64,000 bases of DNA from Jejuia sp043557195 (GTDB lineage: Bacteria; Bacteroidota; Bacteroidia; Flavobacteriales; Flavobacteriaceae): NCBI GenBank assembly GCA_043557195.1, contig CP121314.1:1178001-1242000 (forward strand). Reading direction: 5' to 3'. Within the stretch, counting starts at the first letter, position 1. The number at the start of each line of letters is the position of its first letter. The notes under the pieces were generated by a model. It was not told the DNA's origin. It saw only the letters and a list, made by a program, of their open reading frames with translations, and did no database searches. Positions 9,277 to 18,575 of this stretch are shown here, in pieces. Both the position numbers and the translations under genes were made by a program.

Positions 9277-9387
9277 CTTCGTCTTTAAAATTTCATTAGT
9301 TTTATGTTTTAATCTTAGTGGAATAGTTTTTGATACTTTAAAACCATTAAAAACAATACACATTAAGAATTGACGTTAAAAAAAAGC

Positions 9388-10341
9388 ATGAAGAAGATAT
9401 TACTCGTTTTATTGTTTGTGCCGTTACTAAGTATTGGTCAAGCTACAAAATTTGTTAGACAAGCACTTAGGCTGCAAGACCCAAAGGCTCAAATAGAAGT
9501 ATTAAATCAAGCGCTTGAAATAGACGCCAAACATTTGGATGCCTTATTCTACAGAGGTATTGCCAAGTATAATATTGAGGATTATGATGGTGCTATTTTA
9601 GACTTTACCAAAATTATTTTTTACGAACCAGATGCAGATAGTTACTACAATCGTGGTAATTGTAAGTTTAATTTAGAGGATTACGACGGTGCACTTTTTG
9701 ATTATGAAAAAGCCATTGAACTAGATACTGACTTGATTGGTGCTTATTTTAATTTGGGAAATGCTAAATTTTCGTTGGAAGACTATAATGGTGCTGTAAG
9801 CGCATTTAGTAAAGTAATTCGGTTTTTCCCGAATGATTATAAATCTTACAGCCAACGTGCCCTGGCATATATGGAACTAAAAAAATATAGACTTGCCTTT
9901 GAAGATTTCGGTGCTTGTATTTTACTTAGACCCAATAGTGAATCTTATTACAACAGAGGCTTTGCGCTTCTGGAGATCAACTATTATAAAGAAGCTAAGG
10001 ATGATTTTTTAAAGGCTATAGAACGGAACCCAGATAACACACCTGCCTATTTTTACTTAGGTGTTAGTCAATTTTTATTAGGTGAATTTGAGCAATCTAT
10101 TAAAAGTTTAACTTTCGCCACCAATAAAGATCAAATGGATTATGATGCACATTTTGGACTAGCAATGGCGTATCATTATACAGGTGATTTTGAAAAAGCA
10201 AAAGCAAAATTTGAACGCGCTAAAAGAATTTTAGATCCTGCTTTAAGCACTAACAATGCATCAATATTTAAAGACACGTATTGGGAAGTGAATGAGAAGC
10301 AACTATTTGCTGAAATGTATAAAAAGTTAAGCGAACTATAA
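9388..10341 (+). CDS. Secreted TPR-repeat protein (first of a tandem pair)
   Basis: A 317-residue exported protein. The ATG at 9388 gives a clean signal peptide (MKKILLVLLFVPLLSIGQA), which favours it over a TTG 18 bases upstream. The rest is a run of about eight tetratricopeptide repeats, for example YYNRGNCKFNLEDYDGALFDYEKAIELD, AYFNLGNAKFSLEDYNGAVSAFSKVI and AYFYLGVSQFLLGEFEQSIK. It probably acts as a periplasmic scaffold for protein contacts. The next gene encodes a close paralogue with the same layout, including an N-terminal VRQ...LxDPKxQIE segment and a C-terminal W-x-x-NE motif. The partner is unknown. Confidence 0.8.
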   Translation: MKKILLVLLFVPLLSIGQATKFVRQALRLQDPKAQIEVLNQALEIDAKHLDALFYRGIAKYNIEDYDGAILDFTKIIFYEPDADSYYNRGNCKFNLEDYDGALFDYEKAIELDTDLIGAYFNLGNAKFSLEDYNGAVSAFSKVIRFFPNDYKSYSQRALAYMELKKYRLAFEDFGACILLRPNSESYYNRGFALLEINYYKEAKDDFLKAIERNPDNTPAYFYLGVSQFLLGEFEQSIKSLTFATNKDQMDYDAHFGLAMAYHYTGDFEKAKAKFERAKRILDPALSTNNASIFKDTYWEVNEKQLFAEMYKKLSEL

Positions 10342-10510
10342 TATTGCCTTTTTTCATAAAGTAGACTACCGTTCAGACTGTAAAAATTCTCTTAAAATTA
10401 CATCTTGAAAACTAAGTCTTTTGTATCTTTATAAAAGGTACTTGTTTATCAGTCAAGTATTTGAATAACTATTTTGTAATTTTTGATGTACTGTTATTAT
10501 TCTTTTGGCT

Positions 10511-11488
10511 ATGAATAAGTCCTTTTTCACATCTCATTTTATTATTCTGGTTTTGGTTGTTCCTATGTTTTTATTTGGACAGTCGAGAAAATTAGTTCGA
10601 CAAGGCAAAAAACTTGATGACCCCAAACAACAAATTGAGTGTTTTACTAATGCTATTGCACTGGACAATGAAAATTTAGATGCCTATTTTTATCGTGGTA
10701 TTGCCAGAGCTAATTTGGAAGACCATTGGGGTGCCATGTTAGATTTTTCAAATGTGATTTTTAATAAACCCGATGCCGACTCTTTTTTCAACCGTGGCAA
10801 CTCTAAGTTTGCTATTGGAGACTTTAAAGGCGCCCAGTATGACTACAGTATGGCTATTGAACATGATCGTGGTTTTTTTCAAGCCTACTATAATCTGGGT
10901 ATGACTCAGCTTCACTTGGAAAAGTATGCGGAAGCCTTAAAGTCTTTTAATTTTCTAATGCGTCATTTCCCTAACGACCCTGAAATAAATACGCAAATAG
11001 CGGAAACATTAATGGCTCTTAAACACTACAAATTTGCATTGTTATTTTATAACAAAAGCATTAACCTTAATAAGAGTACTGACACGTATTATAACAGAGG
11101 AATGGCATATATGGATATGAAGAAATATAAAAAAGCCATGGAAGATTTTAATATGGCTCTAAGTTTAGATAAAAAAAATGATGCAGCACACTTTTATCTT
11201 GGTATTTCTCAACTATTCTCAAGAAACTACGAAAAAGCCGCTGAGAGATTTAAACAAACCCTTTCTTACAATTCCTTAGATCATGAGGCTTTAGTTGGGC
11301 TGGCAATAGCTTATTATCATACAGATGATTATGATAAAGCTAGATTATGTTTTAGAAAAGCAAAAAATATTTTATCCCCAGAAGCAAACTATTATTATGA
11401 TGATATATCTCTGTTTGATGATACCACCTGGAACTTAAATGAAGGCTTCATATTTGGGGCTTATTTTGATAAGCTTAACTCGCTGTAA
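10511..11488 (+). CDS. Secreted TPR-repeat protein (second of a tandem pair)
   Basis: A paralogue of the preceding protein with 325 residues from the ATG at 10511. The signal peptide is MNKSFFTSHFIILVLVVPMFLFGQS. It shares RKLVRQGKKLDDPKQQIECFTNAI, an identical AYFYRGIARANLED-type first repeat, and the final TWNLNEGFIFGAYFDKL segment. TPR units continue to about residue 300. The intergenic gap of 169 bases suggests separate promoters rather than strict coupling. The pair is best explained by gene duplication followed by divergence. It is convergent with rsmG. Confidence 0.8.
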   Translation: MNKSFFTSHFIILVLVVPMFLFGQSRKLVRQGKKLDDPKQQIECFTNAIALDNENLDAYFYRGIARANLEDHWGAMLDFSNVIFNKPDADSFFNRGNSKFAIGDFKGAQYDYSMAIEHDRGFFQAYYNLGMTQLHLEKYAEALKSFNFLMRHFPNDPEINTQIAETLMALKHYKFALLFYNKSINLNKSTDTYYNRGMAYMDMKKYKKAMEDFNMALSLDKKNDAAHFYLGISQLFSRNYEKAAERFKQTLSYNSLDHEALVGLAIAYYHTDDYDKARLCFRKAKNILSPEANYYYDDISLFDDTTWNLNEGFIFGAYFDKLNSL

Positions 11489-11505
11489 TCGACAAAAACT
11501 AAGTT

Positions 11506-12135
11506 TTATTTCGAAAACTTTTTAGGTAAATGCACTAATTTCTTAGTATCAAAAAAGTCTTCATTATAAAAATCACTTAAATTATAAATGGTTGTGGTCG
11601 TGTAATCTTTAAGCTCTTCACTTAAATCGCCTCCTTTTAAATAAAGAATACCGTTTTTCAAGTCATTATTTTGCTTTTTGGCTATTTTACCTTTGGTCCA
11701 ATGCACAAAAGTAGGCATCGCAGCAACGGCTCGACTTACAATAAAATCGTAAGTTTCATCAATTTCCTCAACTCGCGTATGGGTTGTTCTCACATTAGTT
11801 AAGCCTAAACCTTCAACAACCTCATTCACTACCTTTAGCTTTTTGGCTATACTATCTACTAAATGAAAATTACAATTGGGAAACATAATAGCCAACGGAA
11901 TACCAGGAAAACCACCTCCTGTACCTACATCCATAATTTGGGTACCATCTTTAAAAGAAATTATTTTTGCTATAGCAAGAGAATGTAAAACATGTCTTAA
12001 ATATAATTCATCAATATCCTTACGAGACACTACGTTTATCTTTAAATTCCAGTCTTTATATAAGCTTTCAAGTAGCTGGAATTTAGAGATTTGATCTTCT
12101 GAGAGGTTAGGAAAATACTTAAGAATTAACTCCAT
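11506..12135 (-). CDS. rsmG: 16S rRNA (guanine-527-N7) methyltransferase RsmG (GidB)
   Basis: RsmG uses S-adenosylmethionine to methylate G527 in the 530 loop of 16S rRNA. The 209-residue length is normal. The family motifs are in order: YLRHVLHSLAI near residue 45, the SAM-binding loop MDVGTGGGFPGIPLAIMFP at about 70-88, and VVSRAVA-type FIVSRAVAAMPTFVHW at about 130-145. Only 17 bases separate its stop from the TPR gene on the other strand, so the two converge. It is divergent from the desaturase at 12280. Confidence 0.95.
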   Translation of the reverse strand: MELILKYFPNLSEDQISKFQLLESLYKDWNLKINVVSRKDIDELYLRHVLHSLAIAKIISFKDGTQIMDVGTGGGFPGIPLAIMFPNCNFHLVDSIAKKLKVVNEVVEGLGLTNVRTTHTRVEEIDETYDFIVSRAVAAMPTFVHWTKGKIAKKQNNDLKNGILYLKGGDLSEELKDYTTTTIYNLSDFYNEDFFDTKKLVHLPKKFSK

Positions 12136-12196
12136 TAATGTTAAATTTTGAACAAAAATAGCGGTTTCACATATATTTTTTTACATTAAAACGTTC

Positions 12197-12225
12197 TTTG
12201 TTGCGTTGATTAATATATATCTTTG
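12197..12225 (+). promoter_or_regulatory. Promoter of the fatty acid desaturase gene
   Basis: TTTG at 12197-12200 and TATCTTTG at 12218-12225 match the Bacteroidota -33 and -7 boxes with a 17-nt spacer. The likely start of transcription leaves a leader of about 50 bases before the ATG at 12280. Confidence 0.7.
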
Positions 12226-12279
12226 CGCGACGTATTTTAATAATTTATTTTTATACGAACTGATTAAACTATTTTTATT

Positions 12280-13377
12280 ATGAATAAGCAAGCCCTTTCA
12301 TTTTCTAGAAAAGATCCTGCAAAATTTTTTAAGACCCTAAACAAGCGTGTTAACGACTACTTTAAAGAAAACAACGTAAAACGCACTGGCAACTGGAAAT
12401 TATACACCAAAGCCATTGTAATGTTTTCATTATTAATAGTTCCTGTTGTTTTAATATTTACCATAGACAGCTTACCTGGTTGGGCTCAAATACTAGGTAT
12501 GGTAATAGTTGGTGTTGGTATGGCAGGTGTTGGTATGAACGTAATGCATGATGCAAACCACGGTTCATTTTCAAGCAAAAAATGGGTAAATAAACTAATG
12601 GGAAGCAGTATATATATTTTAGCTGGAAACGATTACAACTGGAAAGTTCAGCATAATGTATTGCACCATACCTATACAAATATTCAAGGGCACGATGAAG
12701 ATATTGATGCCGGTAGAATTATTAGATTCTCTAAACATGCCAAGTGGTATAGTTTTCATAAATACCAGAAATACTACGCATTCTTCTTATATGGTTTATT
12801 AACGGCAAATTGGGCAATTACTACCGATTTTACCCAAACCTATAGGTATTTAAAAAGAAAATTAGCCTATGGCAAAATGCCTAATCCTGCTACACAATGG
12901 ACTAAACTTATTATTGGTAAAATACTCTATTATTCTATTTGGGTAGTATTGCCTTTATCTCTTGGCTTTAAATGGTGGGAAGTACTTATCGGATTTTTAA
13001 TTATGCACTACACTGCTGGTATTATTTTAAGTGTAATTTTTCAATTGGCTCACGTAATGCCAAATACAGAAATGCCACTTCCGGACGAACAAGGCAATAT
13101 GAAAAACACTTGGGCAATTCACCAATTATTCACAACATCAAACTTTTCTCCAAAAAGCTGGTTTGTTGAGTTTTATACTGGTGGTTTAAACAGACAAGTA
13201 GAGCATCACTTATTTTCTCATATTAGCCATATTCACTATAGCAAATTGGCAAAAATAGTAAGAGAAACTGCTCAAGAATTTAGCTTACCATATAACGAGT
13301 ACAATACCTTTTGGGAAGCAGTTGCAGAACACTACAATCAATTAAAAACACTAGGACAAAAACCTAGTTTAGCTTAA
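12280..13377 (+). CDS. Membrane fatty acid desaturase (acyl-CoA/acyl-lipid type)
   Basis: An integral-membrane di-iron enzyme that introduces a cis double bond into acyl chains; 365 residues. All three histidine boxes are visible: HDANHGSF near residue 89, HNVLHHTYTN near 125, and QVEHHLF near 307. A Gln instead of His at the start of the third box is typical of front-end and linoleoyl-CoA-type desaturases. Membrane segments flank the boxes (YTKAIVMFSLLIVPVVLIF; ILYYSIWVVLPLSLGF; WWEVLIGFLIMHYTAGIILSV). It probably adjusts membrane fluidity. It has its own promoter, and the aminotransferase starts 32 bases after its stop. Confidence 0.88.
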   Translation: MNKQALSFSRKDPAKFFKTLNKRVNDYFKENNVKRTGNWKLYTKAIVMFSLLIVPVVLIFTIDSLPGWAQILGMVIVGVGMAGVGMNVMHDANHGSFSSKKWVNKLMGSSIYILAGNDYNWKVQHNVLHHTYTNIQGHDEDIDAGRIIRFSKHAKWYSFHKYQKYYAFFLYGLLTANWAITTDFTQTYRYLKRKLAYGKMPNPATQWTKLIIGKILYYSIWVVLPLSLGFKWWEVLIGFLIMHYTAGIILSVIFQLAHVMPNTEMPLPDEQGNMKNTWAIHQLFTTSNFSPKSWFVEFYTGGLNRQVEHHLFSHISHIHYSKLAKIVRETAQEFSLPYNEYNTFWEAVAEHYNQLKTLGQKPSLA

Positions 13378-13409
13378 CCATATTTACTTAAAAACAAATC
13401 AAACCAAAA

Positions 13410-14594
13410 ATGCAAGTATTATCAGATAGGATTTTAAATATGTCTACGTCTGCCACATTAGCTATGGCAGCAAAAGCAAGAGAACTTAGAGGAGAAGGAA
13501 AAGACATTATAGGTTTAAGTCTAGGAGAACCAGACTTTAAGGTGCCTGATTTTATTAGAGAAGCTGCCATTCAAGCCATAAATGATGGCTATAACTCTTA
13601 CACTCCTGTTGACGGATATGGTGAGTTAAAAGAAGCGGTGATTAAGAAGTTTAAGCGTGATAATAATTTAACCTACACACCATCACAAATCGTGGTTTCT
13701 ACAGGCGCTAAACAATGTTTGGCTAATGTTGCAGGTGTTATGCTAAACGAAGGAGATGAAGTAATTTTACCTTGCCCATATTGGGTTAGCTATTCAGATA
13801 TTGTAAAGCTTTATGATGGTGTTCCTGTAGAGGTAAAAACGTCTATAGATACCGATTTTAAAATGACTGCTGATCAATTGGAGGCTGCTATTACGCCAAA
13901 GACAAAAATGATGTGGTTTAGTTCACCTTGTAACCCAAGTGGCTCTGTTTATAGTAAAGATGAGTTGCAAGCACTAGTGGACGTTTTAGTAAAGCATCCA
14001 AATATCTATGTAGTTTCTGATGAAATATACGAACATATCAACTATGGAAGTAGTTATACTAGTATTGCTGAATTCAGCGAAATGTACGATAGAACCATCA
14101 CTGTAAACGGCGTATCTAAAGCATTTGCGATGACTGGATGGCGTATTGGATTTATTGGTGCTCCAGAAAAAATTGCAAGAGCATGTAATAAATTACAAGG
14201 ACAAATGACTAGTGGAGCTAACTGTATTGCACAACGCTCTGTTATTACCGCCTTAAACGAAGACCCTTCGTGTGTGAAATACATGATTGACGAATTTAAG
14301 GTACGTCGTGATTTAATATTAGACTTATTGGGAGATGTTGAAGGATTCAAATCAAATACACCTGATGGCGCTTTTTATGTGTTTCCAGATGTAACTCATT
14401 TCTTTGGAAAAACCTTAAAAGGCCATAAAATAAATAATGCAACGGATTTTTCTTTATTCTTGTTGGAAGAAGCTTTAGTTGCCACTGTAACTGGTGATGC
14501 CTTTGGAAACCCTAATTGTATTAGAATTTCTTATGCTGCATCTCAAGAGCAGATTATTGAAGCTATTAAACGTATTAAAGCAGTGGTTAGTTAA
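13410..14594 (+). CDS. Pyridoxal-phosphate aminotransferase, class I (aspartate aminotransferase-like)
   Basis: A cytoplasmic 394-residue fold-type I aminotransferase. The start MQVLSDRILNMSTSATLAMAAKARELR and the SLGEPDF, PCNPSG and SDEIYEHI motifs are those of the aspartate/prephenate aminotransferase subgroup (I-beta/gamma). The Schiff-base lysine lies in NGVSKAFAMTGWRIGF, and the substrate-binding Arg in NCIRISYAAS near the C-terminus. It most likely interconverts aspartate and oxaloacetate, though aromatic or prephenate substrates cannot be excluded. It lies 32 bases after the desaturase, and a strong terminator follows it. Confidence 0.9.
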   Translation: MQVLSDRILNMSTSATLAMAAKARELRGEGKDIIGLSLGEPDFKVPDFIREAAIQAINDGYNSYTPVDGYGELKEAVIKKFKRDNNLTYTPSQIVVSTGAKQCLANVAGVMLNEGDEVILPCPYWVSYSDIVKLYDGVPVEVKTSIDTDFKMTADQLEAAITPKTKMMWFSSPCNPSGSVYSKDELQALVDVLVKHPNIYVVSDEIYEHINYGSSYTSIAEFSEMYDRTITVNGVSKAFAMTGWRIGFIGAPEKIARACNKLQGQMTSGANCIAQRSVITALNEDPSCVKYMIDEFKVRRDLILDLLGDVEGFKSNTPDGAFYVFPDVTHFFGKTLKGHKINNATDFSLFLLEEALVATVTGDAFGNPNCIRISYAASQEQIIEAIKRIKAVVS

Positions 14595-14614
14595 TCGATA
14601 CTTTATTTAAACAT

Positions 14615-14644
14615 TAAAAAAAGCCGCTATATAGCGGCTTTTTT
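14615..14644 (+). terminator. Terminator after the aminotransferase gene
   Basis: A near-perfect palindrome AAGCCGCTATATAGCGGCTT (14621-14640), preceded by A residues and followed by T residues, so it can act on both strands. It also ends the frameshifted minus-strand gene whose stop is at 14647. Confidence 0.88.
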
Positions 14645-14646
14645 GT

Positions 14647-14906
14647 TTATAATGACAGTATAATCGAAATACATATTATAGCAATTGCTGATAGAATAAC
14701 AGCTAATTTGATATTTCGTTTTTTATTCTCTTGTTTTAATTTTTCTCTGATTTCAGTTATTTCCTGAGATGTCGCTTTCGGAAAATTAAATTGGTTTTTC
14801 CAGACCATTTAAAACCACCCATAGTTTTTCTAAAATGCCTAGATTTGTCTAGCATAATAGCTTTATTACTTTTCAACGTACTAGAAAATGATTCTGCAAA
14901 TGGCAT
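14647..14906 (-). pseudogene. Frameshifted paralogue of the adjacent small membrane protein
   Basis: Read on the minus strand from the ATG at 14906, one frame gives about 38 residues with similarity to the neighbour at 14918-15178: STLKSNKAIMLDKSRHFRKTMGG here against SLKNNRGQLSKRKDKKALGG there. The match then leaves the frame. A second frame continues NFPKATSQEITEIREKLKQE (neighbour: EFPKATEAQLKEIKERVQRE), a hydrophobic helix, and a stop at 14647. The span is 260 bases, whereas the intact neighbour is exactly 261. One base is missing, most simply an A in the run GGAAAAACC near 14799-14807. It may be a true pseudogene, a sequencing error, or two short genes. Confidence 0.6.
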
Positions 14907-14917
14907 AATAAAGTACT

Positions 14918-15178
14918 TTACATTAGCACAAAAAACAAGAAAATAGCTATAATGAATATTAATAAAAGTATAAGTTGTTTTGTGCGAGCTAGTTTGTTCT
15001 CTCTTTGCACTCTTTCTTTAATTTCTTTAAGTTGTGCTTCTGTTGCTTTAGGGAATTCCTTCAATTCTATATGTGCATAACTTCCTCCTAAAGCTTTTTT
15101 ATCTTTACGTTTTGATAGTTGCCCCCTGTTATTCTTTAAGGATTGATTAGCAGCCATCATTGAGCCTTCTCCACCCAT
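14918..15178 (-). CDS. Small single-span membrane protein, conserved hypothetical
   Basis: An 86-residue protein not recognised beyond conserved-hypothetical status. The N-terminus is MGGEGSMMAANQSLKNN. A very basic stretch follows (LSKRKDKKALGG), then an amphipathic helix EFPKATEAQLKEIKERVQRE, and a C-terminal transmembrane helix (LILLLIFIIAIFLFFVLM). Similar proteins in flavobacteria have sometimes been labelled riboflavin synthase subunit beta; nothing in the sequence supports that. A damaged copy lies 11 bases downstream on the same strand. The tail-anchored layout suggests an inner-membrane protein facing the cytoplasm. Confidence 0.7.
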   Translation of the reverse strand: MGGEGSMMAANQSLKNNRGQLSKRKDKKALGGSYAHIELKEFPKATEAQLKEIKERVQRENKLARTKQLILLLIFIIAIFLFFVLM

Positions 15179-15348
15179 AATTTCTTGTGTTTTATATAAT
15201 ATAAGTATTTAAATACTGAATAATGTTACATTATTGCTTTGAATTATAAATTATTGTGAAACACCTAGATTAATGACAAAACAGCCATAAAATTAGCACT
15301 GAATCTATTTATCGTGTAAATTGCAAATAAAAAATCTCTCTTAATTTA

Positions 15349-18093
15349 ATGCGACTAATTAACACTATTATTGTAGTGGCTTTAATGCTGTTTTCTACAT
15401 TTGTTTTTCCGCAAATGGAAACGAGCAATTGGTATTTTGGTCAGAATTCTGGTTTAAATTTCACCAATACGAGACACAGAGTTTTAAATAATGGCGCTAT
15501 GGACACTCCTGCAGGGTGCTCCAGTATTTCAGATAGAAATGGTAATTTACTATTTTATACCAATGGACATACCGTATGGAACCGTAACCATGAAATCATG
15601 GAAAACGGTGAAGGTTTGGCCGCAGAAATAGAAAACATACAATCTACGATCATTGTCCCTGTTCCAGGTGATGATAATAGATATTATATCTTTTGTACAA
15701 AAACAAACCCTACCACGTCACCTCTTCTAAATTCAGGATTTTACTATGGTCAGGTGCAGTTTTCAAATCAACAACCATTAGGTGAAGTAACAACAAGGCT
15801 ATCTAGAATATCTAATGCAAGCACTGGACGCGTAAGTGCAATCCACGACATTGCCTCTCAATCAATAAAAGTTGTAACCTTCGGAAAATTAGGAGGTGAT
15901 AACAATGCTCCTTTAGATACGTTTTATGTGTTCAATATTGATGCTAATGGGTTAAATAGATTCCCTATTGCTGTACATACTATACCAGAGAGCGACGTTA
16001 AAATTTTTTCAGATAAAGGCGCTATGAAAATATCTCCTGACGGAAAAAAAATAGCTCTCGCCGATGCAGATGGAGACAATATTTATATTTTTAATTTTAA
16101 TCTAAACACCTCCGATATTAGCTATGATTTTGGAATTAAAGCAGGATTACTTTTTGACCCTTTGTATTCCTATAGTGTTGAATTTTCACAAGATTCACAA
16201 ATATTATATTTCACGGGTAATAATTTTGGAAACGTAAGTTTTCTCTACAAATATTTGATCTATGATACTAATCCCATAAATGAAAAAATTCTAATAAACG
16301 CTACATCAAATTATAGCTACGGTGATTTACAATTAGCTTCTAACGGAAAAATTTATGTGGCAAATTATCAAAACACACCTTGGGATATCACTACTTTTGG
16401 ACAGTACTTTCCACCAAACCCAGTGGAGTTTATAAGTATAATTAACGATCCTGAAGATGAAAATGGTGATGGAGATTCTGAGTTCTCACCATTAGCAATA
16501 CCTTTTAACAACACGGCATCTCTTAAAGGTTTACCAAACTTTGTGGTTTCTTTTTTAAGAAACAGAATTATTACTGAAGACAAATGTGTTGATGAGTTTT
16601 TTGACTTCACAACAGATTCATACATGCCAGTAGATTCTATTTTTTGGGATTTTGGCGATGGTGAAACCTCAACAGAATTTTCGCCTACACATCAATACAT
16701 TACTAGTGGAAATTTTATAGTAAACGCCACAATTACTTACGATAACATTCCGTATCTGATTCAAAAAGATGTTGAAGTTTATGCAAAAGCTATTATAAAT
16801 CCGAATGAAATTATGACTCAATGTGATACAGATTTTGATGGCGTTTCATTATTCAACCTTTATAACATTGGGGACAGAGTAATTAATAAAAGTAGAGATT
16901 TTGAGTATTTCTTCTACACTACCAACGCCGATGCCCTAAATGACATAAATGCTATAACAAATCCAGAAAACTATTTGAATACCCAAAACCTTGAGGAAAT
17001 TCATGTAAGAATAGTTAGTCCAGAGGGATGTACAACTATTAGTAATTTCTTTTTAGAAACCCTGAACAGCAACTTACTATTAGCAGAAGCAGAATATATT
17101 TGTGAAGACTCAGATAATGTTACTAATGATGAGAGAGGGCGTTTTGACTTGGCGACTAAATCGTCAAATATTATCACACAATTCAATCTCCCTACAGCAG
17201 CAAGAATAACATTTCATACTACTTTTGATGAGGCACAAGCAAAACTCAATACATTACCAAGTTTCTATACTACAAACTCAACAACACTATGGTTTAGAAT
17301 TGAAACACCTGATAATAATTGTGGTGGTATAGGCTCTTTTTCGGCAACTGTTAACTCTAATATTTCGGCAGATATCGATGATTTATACATAATTTGTCAT
17401 TCTACCTACGAAGGCACTATTGTTTTAGATGGGAATGGTATTAATGATTCTTGGGAATGGAGAGATAGTGAAAACAATATTATATCTAGAAACCAAACCA
17501 TCGGTTTAAGTGAGCCTGGAAACTACTCTTTAACTGTTTTTAAAATGGAGAACAGTATCGAATGTTCTCTAACTAAAAACTTTGAAATTAGATTACCAAA
17601 TACCATGTCTTTTAGAGAAGTGAAAACTGAGAATAATCAAATATCTATTTCTATTCAAGGTTTTAGTAACTATGAATTTTCTATTGATGGTGTTAACTAT
17701 TTTGGTAATGGTAATGAATACACTTTCTCTAATGTTGAAGCTGGACTTTACACTATTTCAGTAAAAGATGTTAATGATTGTGAAGCTCCAATTGAGACTA
17801 AAGTAGGCTTTATAGGATATCCTAAATTTTTTACACCTAATGGTGATGGTATAAACGACTACTGGAAAATAAAAGGGGTGTCTTCAGACCTGTATATATC
17901 TGGAGATATCTATATCTATGACCGATACGGTAAAAGTCTGCACTACATGAATCTAGAAACAAACTTACGAGGTTGGGATGGAACGTTCAACGGGCAAATA
18001 TTATCTACAAATGATTATTGGTTTAAAGCCGTTTTAACTGATAATGAAAATAATACTATAGTTAAAACGGATCACTTTACATTGAAATATTAA
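15349..18093 (+). CDS. T9SS type B cargo protein with PKD domain and gliding-motility C-terminal domain
   Basis: A secreted 914-residue protein that should leave the cell through the type IX secretion system. It has a signal peptide (IIVVALMLFSTFVFPQ). Residues about 25-400 form a propeller-like N-terminal region (SNWYFGQNSGLNF, GAMKISPDGKKIALADADG). A PKD domain lies at about 425-480 (IFWDFGDGETSTEFSPTHQY). Several Ig-like segments follow. The C-terminal 85 residues begin FFTPNGDGINDYWKI and include YDRYGK and GWDGTFNG, the CHU_C / T9SS type B sorting domain. Other parts of the T9SS system in the window are limited to porT. A cell-surface adhesive role is plausible but unproven. Confidence 0.88.
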   Translation: MRLINTIIVVALMLFSTFVFPQMETSNWYFGQNSGLNFTNTRHRVLNNGAMDTPAGCSSISDRNGNLLFYTNGHTVWNRNHEIMENGEGLAAEIENIQSTIIVPVPGDDNRYYIFCTKTNPTTSPLLNSGFYYGQVQFSNQQPLGEVTTRLSRISNASTGRVSAIHDIASQSIKVVTFGKLGGDNNAPLDTFYVFNIDANGLNRFPIAVHTIPESDVKIFSDKGAMKISPDGKKIALADADGDNIYIFNFNLNTSDISYDFGIKAGLLFDPLYSYSVEFSQDSQILYFTGNNFGNVSFLYKYLIYDTNPINEKILINATSNYSYGDLQLASNGKIYVANYQNTPWDITTFGQYFPPNPVEFISIINDPEDENGDGDSEFSPLAIPFNNTASLKGLPNFVVSFLRNRIITEDKCVDEFFDFTTDSYMPVDSIFWDFGDGETSTEFSPTHQYITSGNFIVNATITYDNIPYLIQKDVEVYAKAIINPNEIMTQCDTDFDGVSLFNLYNIGDRVINKSRDFEYFFYTTNADALNDINAITNPENYLNTQNLEEIHVRIVSPEGCTTISNFFLETLNSNLLLAEAEYICEDSDNVTNDERGRFDLATKSSNIITQFNLPTAARITFHTTFDEAQAKLNTLPSFYTTNSTTLWFRIETPDNNCGGIGSFSATVNSNISADIDDLYIICHSTYEGTIVLDGNGINDSWEWRDSENNIISRNQTIGLSEPGNYSLTVFKMENSIECSLTKNFEIRLPNTMSFREVKTENNQISISIQGFSNYEFSIDGVNYFGNGNEYTFSNVEAGLYTISVKDVNDCEAPIETKVGFIGYPKFFTPNGDGINDYWKIKGVSSDLYISGDIYIYDRYGKSLHYMNLETNLRGWDGTFNGQILSTNDYWFKAVLTDNENNTIVKTDHFTLKY

Positions 18094-18105
18094 GTTTTGC
18101 TACTT

Positions 18106-18357
18106 TTAGTTGAATATTGCAATAATTGCAATTAAAAACACTGATAATTTTAAAGCTACTTCCATTCCAGAAACAAAGGTATAACGCGAGTTTTTAATAC
18201 GACGTCTTAATCCAAAGATTGATTTTTTTGAAGTGTCTTTTAGACTATCTTTTACAACAGTTTTATATTGTGAATTTAAAAACCCTAAAGGTTTTGAAAG
18301 GTCTTCTTCCTGTTGAGGTACAACTTCTAATTTACTTGAGTTTAATACTAATTCCAT
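18106..18357 (-). CDS. Small C-terminally anchored membrane protein, hypothetical
   Basis: An 83-residue protein with a polar N-terminal half (EVVPQQEEDLSKPLGFLN), a basic segment (FGLRRRIKNSRY) and a C-terminal hydrophobic helix (VALKLSVFLIAIIAIF). It is convergent with the T9SS cargo gene, with 12 bases between the stops. No family is recognised. The size, basic linker and tail-anchor resemble the small protein at 14918, but no clear sequence match is visible. Confidence 0.55.
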   Translation of the reverse strand: MELVLNSSKLEVVPQQEEDLSKPLGFLNSQYKTVVKDSLKDTSKKSIFGLRRRIKNSRYTFVSGMEVALKLSVFLIAIIAIFN

Positions 18358-18438
18358 GATTGATGATTTTAATTGGTTATACTATCTAGACGCGTAAATT
18401 AAATTTTTGTTACAAATAGAACAGGAATTACCTCAACC

Positions 18439-18522
18439 GCATTAGGGATAGAAGCGGCATCCTTTTTTGCTTTTCAGCAAAAAAGATATAGCGGATAGCC
18501 CCACCCCTTGTGGGTAATGCCC
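18439..18522 (+). repeat. Structured dispersed element, copy B
   Basis: The closing stem is GCATTA (18439-18444) with TAATGC (18515-18520). An inner perfect hairpin CTTTTTTGCT/AGCAAAAAAG and a second hairpin ACCC/GGGT lie inside. A TTTCCAT/ATGGAAA hairpin follows at about 18539-18556. The element lies between two minus-strand genes. Confidence 0.78.
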
Positions 18523-18575
18523 AAAAAAACAAATAAGATTTCCATCTTCATGGAAATGACAAATAAACTAGTGAA

